Shown: in pieces, positions 59,091-64,000 of the stretch | Layout: each line of letters starts with the position of its first letter | Position numbering within the stretch: the first letter of the stretch is position 1 | NCBI GenBank assembly: GCA_016191165.1 | Contig: JACPPF010000018.1 | Location: forward strand, 62,001-126,000 | Length of the DNA stretch: 64,000 bases | Direction: 5' to 3' | DNA from: Planctomycetota bacterium | GTDB lineage: Bacteria > Planctomycetota > Planctomycetia > Gemmatales > Gemmataceae | Program-made: the position numbers and the translations under genes | The notes under the pieces: model-generated | Databases searched by the model: none | Seen by the model: the letters and a program-made list of their open reading frames with translations, nothing else | What the model was told of the DNA's origin: nothing

Positions 59091-60019
59091 GCCTTTTCGT
59101 TCTCGAATCCGGTCTGGAAACGCGCATCGTCGACCGGGGACGACCCGGCACGCGCAGCCTCGGCGTTCCCGTCGGCGGCGCCGCGGATCGGCGCTCGCTC
59201 ATGCTGGGCAATGCTCTCGTGGGCAACTCTCCCGATGCGGCCGCGTTGGAAATTGCGTTGAAAGGCCCGCGCCTGCGCGCGGACGTCAACGTTGGCTGCA
59301 TCCTGTTCGGGGCGCCGTTTGAAGCGACACGCGATGGCTACCCAATTGAGCCGGGCCATTCGTTCACGTTACGCGCTGGTGAAGAACTCCGCATCGCCGG
59401 AACCAGGCGAGGCGCTCGCGCCTACCTGTGTGTGCGCGGCGGGCTGGATGTTCCGGTCGTGCTCGCCAGTCGGTCCGGTCTGGAGCCGATTCGCACGGGC
59501 GATCGCCTGGCCTGCGCGGCGAGCGAATTGATCACGAGGTTTTGCCCGGAGTTGGAATGGTCCGAGCCGGAAAGGGTGGTGGTGTCCGCCCTGCCGGGTT
59601 TACAGGCTGACTGGTTTTCGGCGGCCGAGTTTTTCGAGCAGACTTTTACGGTCGCGCCCGAGAGCAATCGGATGGGCTTGCGTTTGCGAGGCCAGCCGAT
59701 TTCGTTGCCCGGGCGCGAGATGATTTCCGAGCCGGTCTGCCCGGGGTCGGTGCAGGTTGCCAACGATGGGCAGTGCATCGTGCTGGGCGTGGATGGCCAG
59801 ACCATCGGCGGGTATCCGAAGATCGCGCAGGTCATTCAGGCGGACCTCGACGCACTCGGCCAGCTCCGCCCGGGGCAAACGCTGCGTTTTGCGAAAGTCA
59901 CGCTGGAAGAAGCGACTCGGCGTGAGCGCGAACGCCTGGCGTTCCTACGCGAATGGACCCTGCGCCTGCGGTTGTCCCTGGACGCTTTTTCCGGGGAACG
60001 TAGATTTGCTTCATCATGA
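59087..60019 (+). CDS. pxpC: 5-oxoprolinase subunit C / biotin-dependent carboxyltransferase family
   Basis: A 310-aa protein. RIVDRGRPGTRSLGVPVGGA, MLGNALVGNSPDAAALEIAL, RLRADVNVGCILFGA and AYLCVRGGLDVPVVL are the PxpC/KipA/AHS2 hallmarks. SNRMGLRLRGQPISLPGREM and EPVCPGSVQVANDGQCIVLG complete the fold. It starts in a 4-base overlap with pxpA. Normally pxpB lies between them; its absence here is notable. Confidence 0.92.
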   Translation: MSLFVLESGLETRIVDRGRPGTRSLGVPVGGAADRRSLMLGNALVGNSPDAAALEIALKGPRLRADVNVGCILFGAPFEATRDGYPIEPGHSFTLRAGEELRIAGTRRGARAYLCVRGGLDVPVVLASRSGLEPIRTGDRLACAASELITRFCPELEWSEPERVVVSALPGLQADWFSAAEFFEQTFTVAPESNRMGLRLRGQPISLPGREMISEPVCPGSVQVANDGQCIVLGVDGQTIGGYPKIAQVIQADLDALGQLRPGQTLRFAKVTLEEATRRERERLAFLREWTLRLRLSLDAFSGERRFASS

Positions 60020-60061
60020 ACGCACGAGCGGGGATGACCCGCCCACGGATTTGAGGATTCC

Positions 60062-61042
60062 ATGAACAAAGTATTGATCGCGCCTGCGACCCTCGCCGGC
60101 ATTGACGGAGAGTTTTTGACAGCCCTGAAGAACGCCGGCTTTGAAATTGTCTTCCCGAAATCGAAAGTGCAACTCCTGGAACATGAACTGCTGGCCGAGC
60201 TCGTCGGCGTCAAGGCGACCGTTGCCGGGTCGGAGCCCTATACGATAAAAGTCTTACAGTCCAATCCGCAGTTGCGGGTCATCGCCCGGGCCGGCGTTGG
60301 CTTCGACGCGGTCGATACGGTTGCCGCCAGCGAACTCGGCATGGCCGTCACGATCACGCCGGGCACGAATCAGGATGCCGTCGCCGAGCATACCTTCGCC
60401 CTGATCCTGGCGCTGGCCAAGAACCTCGTGCGCCAACACCTGGGAACCTGCGCCTTGCAATGGCCGCGCCAGGCCAATCTTCCCTTGCGTGGTCGCACGC
60501 TTGGTATCGCGGGGTTGGGGCGCATCGGCAAGGCGGTCGCGATCCGCGGCGAGTGCTTTGGTATGAAGCTGCTCGCCTACGAGCCATTTCCGGATCACGC
60601 GTTTGCCAGGCAGCATGGCGTCACGTTGGTGAGTTTCGACGATCTGCTGGCGCAGTCCGATTTCCTCAGCCTGCACCTGCCTTCGACGAAAGAATCGCGT
60701 CACACCATCAACCGCAACACCCTGGCAAAGATGAAGCCGGGCGCCTACCTCATCAACACGGCCCGCGGCGGTCTCGTCAACGAGGCCGATCTGATCGAGG
60801 CACTGCAAGCCAAGAAGATCGCCGGCGCCGGTCTGGATGTGTTCGAGGAGGAACCGCCGCTGGACAGTCCGCTCTTTCGGATGGAGAACGTGACGGTGAC
60901 GCCGCACGCCGCCGGTGTCGATCTGCAATCGCGCGACGACATGGCGCTCTCGGCGGCCCAGGCGATCGTGTCGCTATCCCGCGGCGAATGGCCCACGGAG
61001 AAGGTCGTCAATCCGGAGGTGAAAGCGAAATTCCGCTGGTGA
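60062..61042 (+). CDS. D-isomer-specific 2-hydroxyacid dehydrogenase (SerA-like)
   Basis: A 326-aa NAD-dependent dehydrogenase. The N-terminal half includes RVIARAGVGFDAVDTVAASE and ITPGTNQDAVAEHTFALILA. The Rossmann motif is GRTLGIAGLGRIGKAVAIRG. The catalytic arginine lies in LINTARGGLVNEADLIEALQ, the glutamate in AGLDVFEEEPPLDSPLF, and the histidine in VTVTPHAAGVD. It is phosphoglycerate-dehydrogenase-like but without the ACT regulatory domain. It is 42 bases after pxpC. Confidence 0.9.
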   Translation: MNKVLIAPATLAGIDGEFLTALKNAGFEIVFPKSKVQLLEHELLAELVGVKATVAGSEPYTIKVLQSNPQLRVIARAGVGFDAVDTVAASELGMAVTITPGTNQDAVAEHTFALILALAKNLVRQHLGTCALQWPRQANLPLRGRTLGIAGLGRIGKAVAIRGECFGMKLLAYEPFPDHAFARQHGVTLVSFDDLLAQSDFLSLHLPSTKESRHTINRNTLAKMKPGAYLINTARGGLVNEADLIEALQAKKIAGAGLDVFEEEPPLDSPLFRMENVTVTPHAAGVDLQSRDDMALSAAQAIVSLSRGEWPTEKVVNPEVKAKFRW

Positions 61043-61175
61043 GCCGGCTGGCGAACGTGGAGCTGAAAAATTGCGGGCCAACTTTTTCGTTCTTGACACG
61101 GTTCCGTAGCCAGGTACGCTTAAGATTAGCTCCCCGCCTTGATCCCGCCGTTTGCTTCTTTTCAGGAGTCCAGGG

Positions 61176-62807
61176 ATGTCCCACCTTCGTCCCATGTGGT
61201 TCGCTTGGCTTGCCTGTTTGGTTTGGTCTGCCCTAACCAACCTGGCTCACGGGCAGGCGCCACTTTATCAGCGCATCGATCAGCACATTCAGAAAGCCCA
61301 AAAGGAATCCCCCGCGCCGCGTTCCGGTGACGCGGAATTCGTGCGCCGCATTTACCTTAACCTGACTGGCATCGTGCCGTCCGCGGACGAGGCTCGCGCT
61401 TTCCTTGCCGACAAGACCGCCGACAAGCGCGTGAAGCTGATCGACCGCCTGCTGGCAAGCGACGGCTACGCAAGGCACATGACCGATCTGTTCGACGTGC
61501 TGCTGATGGACCGCCGACACGACAAGCATGTGAACCGCCCGCAGTGGCGCACTTTCCTGCAAACCTCGTTTGCCAAGGACAAGCCGTATGATTTGCTGGT
61601 CCGCGAAATTCTTTCCGCGGATGGCAGCGATCCAAAGTCCCGCGCCGCCGCCAAGTTTTACCTCGACCGCAATGCCGAGCCAAATGTCGTGACCAAGGAC
61701 ATCAGTCGGTTGTTCCTGGGCATGAATCTGAACTGCGCCCAGTGCCACGATCATCCGCTCGTCGAGGCGTACAAGCAGGACTTTTACTACGGCGTGATGG
61801 CGTTCGTCAACCGCGGCTACCTGTTCGCGGACAAGGGAACGAAAATGTCCGTCTACGCGGAGAAGGCGGAAGGCGACGTGACCTTCCAGTCGGTCTTCGT
61901 CCCCAAGGTGACCAAGAACACCGGGCCGCGACTGCCCGACGGCAAGGAGGTCAAGGATCCGAAATTCGACAAGGGACAGGCGTATGTCGCGCCGGTCGCC
62001 AAGGGCCAGCGCGGCATTCCGAAATACAGCCGACGCGCCATTCTGGCGCAGCAGATCACCAGCAAGGACAATCCCCGTTTTGCTCGCGCCGCGGTCAATC
62101 GGCTCTGGTTTTTCATGATGGGGCGCGGCATCGTCGATCCGGTCGAGTACGATCATCCGGCCAACCCGCCGTCCCATCCCGAACTTTTGCAGATGCTGAG
62201 CGAGGAGTTCGTGGCCAGCAAGTACAACGTCAAGGCGATGATCCGCGGCATCGTGATGAGCGAGACCTACCAGCGCACGAGTGAAACTCCCAAGGGCAAA
62301 GAGGTGGATCCGAAGGCATTCGCGGTCGCGTCGTTGAAAGCGATGACGCCGGAGCAGTTCGCGCGCAGCATGATGCAGGCGACCGGTCTCATTGACGCGG
62401 ACCTGAAGGCGCAGGGCAAGAAGCGAAACGAACCCGCGGTCTACGCGAAACTGTCCGCGCAGGTGGCGCCTTTCGTGAAGCTCTTCGGCGCCCAACCGGG
62501 CGACGCGGCGTTTGCTCAAGACTTCGAGGCGACACTCGATCAAACGCTTTTCCTAACCAACGGTGCTACCCTGCGAACCTGGCTCGCCCCGCGCCCGGGG
62601 AACCTGACCGCCCGCGCCGGCGCGCTCAAGGACGACTCCCAGGTTGCTGACGAATTGTACCTGACCATTCTGACGCGCACGCCGACGGCCGAGGAACGCA
62701 AGGAAGTCGCCGATTACCTGACCCGGCAGCAGGCCAACCGCGCCGCCGCGCTGCAGGACCTGGCCTGGGCACTCCTGACCTCGGCGGAATTCCGGTTCAA
62801 TCATTGA
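61176..62807 (+). CDS. DUF1549/DUF1553 secreted protein
   Basis: A 543-aa planctomycete protein without the N-terminal PSCyt1 heme domain. The start at 61176 is preceded by caggagtccaggg, and the signal peptide is WFAWLACLVWSALTNLAHG. DUF1549 spans AEFVRRIYLNLTGIVPSADE, FLADKTADKRVKLIDRLLAS and LNCAQCHDHPLVEAY (CxxCH). DUF1553 spans AAVNRLWFFMMGRGIVDPVE and FVASKYNVKAMIRGIVMSET. It ends with ILTRTPTAEERKEVADYL. No DUF1501 gene follows; a histidine kinase does. Confidence 0.88.
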   Translation: MSHLRPMWFAWLACLVWSALTNLAHGQAPLYQRIDQHIQKAQKESPAPRSGDAEFVRRIYLNLTGIVPSADEARAFLADKTADKRVKLIDRLLASDGYARHMTDLFDVLLMDRRHDKHVNRPQWRTFLQTSFAKDKPYDLLVREILSADGSDPKSRAAAKFYLDRNAEPNVVTKDISRLFLGMNLNCAQCHDHPLVEAYKQDFYYGVMAFVNRGYLFADKGTKMSVYAEKAEGDVTFQSVFVPKVTKNTGPRLPDGKEVKDPKFDKGQAYVAPVAKGQRGIPKYSRRAILAQQITSKDNPRFARAAVNRLWFFMMGRGIVDPVEYDHPANPPSHPELLQMLSEEFVASKYNVKAMIRGIVMSETYQRTSETPKGKEVDPKAFAVASLKAMTPEQFARSMMQATGLIDADLKAQGKKRNEPAVYAKLSAQVAPFVKLFGAQPGDAAFAQDFEATLDQTLFLTNGATLRTWLAPRPGNLTARAGALKDDSQVADELYLTILTRTPTAEERKEVADYLTRQQANRAAALQDLAWALLTSAEFRFNH

Positions 62808-62884
62808 GCCGTGCGCGGCGTCGGCGTTTGCAAGGCGGCTGGGGAACGCTGCGCCGCAAGCGGCGAACGACTGAAGACACCTCC

Positions 62885-64000
62885 ATGCGATTCAGCATCC
62901 GCTATCAACTTCTCGTGCCGTTGCTTGCGCTCATGCTGGGTCTGGTCGGGGCAAGCACCTGGAGCGCCTACTCGAGCGGACAGCGCGCCCGCCGACAGAT
63001 CGAGACGCAGATCGACGACATCGCGACGACCGTCAACGAGGTGTCCTTTCCCCTGACGGCGCAGACGCTTCATCTGATGAAGGGGCTTTCCGGCGCCGAT
63101 TTCCTGCTGTGCGATGAGAAACGCGTGCCGATCCGCGACGACGACGGCAAGATCATCACCACGCTGACCGAGTCGCCCGATGCGCTGCCCTCTCCGAGCA
63201 GATCCCCGGCGCAGCACTTCGACACGCCGGTGCGCGTGGGCGAGCAGTCCTTCCTGTGTGGCGGCATGCCGCTTCAGCACAGCCCCAGGCCCGGCGTCAT
63301 TCTCTACATTTTCTATCCCGAATCGCTCTGGCAGGAGGCCGCGTGGCAGGCGTTGCGCCCGGCTCTGATGCTGGGCATCGGCGGCGGGGTTGTCGCCGTC
63401 GTTCTGAGCGTTCTGCTGGCGCAGATGCTCAGCCGCCGCATTCAGGACCTGGAACGCCGCACGCGCCTGATCGCCGAGGGGGACTTCAGTCCCATGCCGA
63501 TGCCGCCGCTTGACGACGAGCTGCGCGACCTGGCACGTTCGGTCAACGACATGGCCCAGCGGCTGGCGCAGTTTCAGGACACGATTCGCCAGACCGAGCG
63601 CTTGCGCCTCCTGGGTCAGGTCTCCGGCGGCCTGGCGCATCAGCTTCGCAACGGCGTCGCCGGCGCTCGCCTGGCCGTGCAATTGCACGCGCGCGAATGT
63701 CCTTCGGCTCTCCAGGCGAAAGAAAAAGGCGCCGACGACGGCGAGGAGTTGGCCGTCGCACTGAGGCAGTTATCCCTGGTCGAGATGCACCTCAAGCGCT
63801 TCCTCGATCTGGGCAAGGCGGTCGAGTTGCAGCGCCGGCCCTGTTTGCTCGATGAACTGGTCCGCGACACCGTTCAACTGCTGGGTCCGCAGTGTCGCCA
63901 TGCCAAGATCGACCTGCGTCTGACGCCGCCGCCGGAACAAGGGATTTCTCTTACAGCCGATCCCGAACAGCTTGGCCATGTCTTCCTGAATATTTTCACC
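62885..64000 (+). CDS. Sensor histidine kinase, 3' end outside window
   Basis: From ATG 62885 the frame stays open to the window end (372 codons). Membrane segment 1 is LLVPLLALMLGLVGASTWSA. A roughly 130-residue periplasmic region follows, then a second segment (LMLGIGGGVVAVVLSVLLAQ). A HAMP-like linker comes next (RRIQDLERRTRLIAEGDFSP). The HisKA helix carries the phospho-acceptor in SGGLAHQLRNGVAGARLAVQ. The start of the ATPase domain (DPEQLGHVFLNIFT, N-box) is cut by the edge. The cognate regulator is not in the window. Confidence 0.9.
   Translation, partial: MRFSIRYQLLVPLLALMLGLVGASTWSAYSSGQRARRQIETQIDDIATTVNEVSFPLTAQTLHLMKGLSGADFLLCDEKRVPIRDDDGKIITTLTESPDALPSPSRSPAQHFDTPVRVGEQSFLCGGMPLQHSPRPGVILYIFYPESLWQEAAWQALRPALMLGIGGGVVAVVLSVLLAQMLSRRIQDLERRTRLIAEGDFSPMPMPPLDDELRDLARSVNDMAQRLAQFQDTIRQTERLRLLGQVSGGLAHQLRNGVAGARLAVQLHARECPSALQAKEKGADDGEELAVALRQLSLVEMHLKRFLDLGKAVELQRRPCLLDELVRDTVQLLGPQCRHAKIDLRLTPPPEQGISLTADPEQLGHVFLNIFT

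Overview
The window looks like a chromosome segment of a planctomycete, most likely a member of the Gemmataceae. The evidence is high GC with many genes starting at ATG, GTG or TTG; two DUF1549/DUF1553 (PSCyt/PSD) proteins with CxxCH motifs; a DUF1501 protein; a squalene-cyclase-like/DUF4159 protein; a planctomycete-type outer-membrane barrel; and a dense population of palindromic repeats that sit between genes and, in places, inside reading frames. Taxonomy is inferred from gene content only.

Layout. 1-8.2 kb: end of a LarA/DUF2088 protein, an HI0933-type flavoprotein, hemL (reverse), and a DUF1549/DUF1553 + DUF1501 pair (reverse) split by a higBA toxin-antitoxin module. 8.2-11.3 kb: a low-density region with an inverted-repeat pair, an orphan Rhs C-terminal tip with a candidate immunity gene, and a duplicated DUF4159 gene tail. 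11.3-15.3 kb: hydrolase, thioesterase and DUF4159 protein (reverse). 15.4-21.2 kb (forward): TPP riboswitch, small membrane protein, thiC, a larger membrane protein, recD2. 21.8-25.8 kb: a secreted Tyr/Gln-rich protein, a Phd/MazF-type module, a glycerophosphodiester phosphodiesterase, vapBC, and a zinc-ribbon membrane protein. 26-31.3 kb (forward): PQQ beta-propeller protein, Gfo/Idh/MocA oxidoreductase, DapA-family lyase/aldolase. 31.5-35.2 kb: a Flp pilin behind a c-di-GMP-I (GEMM) riboswitch, a 0.55-kb cluster of nested inverted repeats, an NHL-repeat protein, and a Met/Gly-repeat secreted protein broken by a frameshift. 36-43.3 kb: outer-membrane barrel, then an accessory segment (transposase remnant, truncated methyltransferase, GNAT, a phosphatase-SUI1 fusion with a small winged-helix partner, a tRNA-3'-end-like relic, an esterase, a two-gene unknown operon, two methyltransferases). 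43.5-49.8 kb (reverse): DUF4198 protein, HTH-receiver regulator, membrane protein, and the housekeeping cluster secG-yicC-gmk-rpoZ. 50.2-64 kb: lipoprotein, ridA, an Asp/Asn-hydroxylase-like protein, a molybdopterin oxidoreductase, a fused FAD/Fe-S oxidase, hppD, pxpA-pxpC, a 2-hydroxyacid dehydrogenase, a DUF1549 protein and a sensor histidine kinase cut by the window end.

The most unusual signals are: (1) three small non-coding elements with terminal inverted repeats and exact 8-bp flanking duplications (30.2, 32.6 and 44.4 kb), two of which carry the same kind of strong palindrome found elsewhere as plain intergenic repeats; (2) the same repeat words translated in frame inside otherwise ordinary proteins (flavoprotein, phosphodiesterase, probably RecD2 and LarA); (3) a low-molecular-weight phosphatase fused to a SUI1/YciH initiation-factor domain, directly followed by a HARE-HTH-like protein; (4) a GEMM riboswitch ahead of a Flp pilin and a TPP riboswitch whose first gene is an uncharacterised membrane protein; (5) an orphan Rhs toxin tip with a candidate immunity gene.
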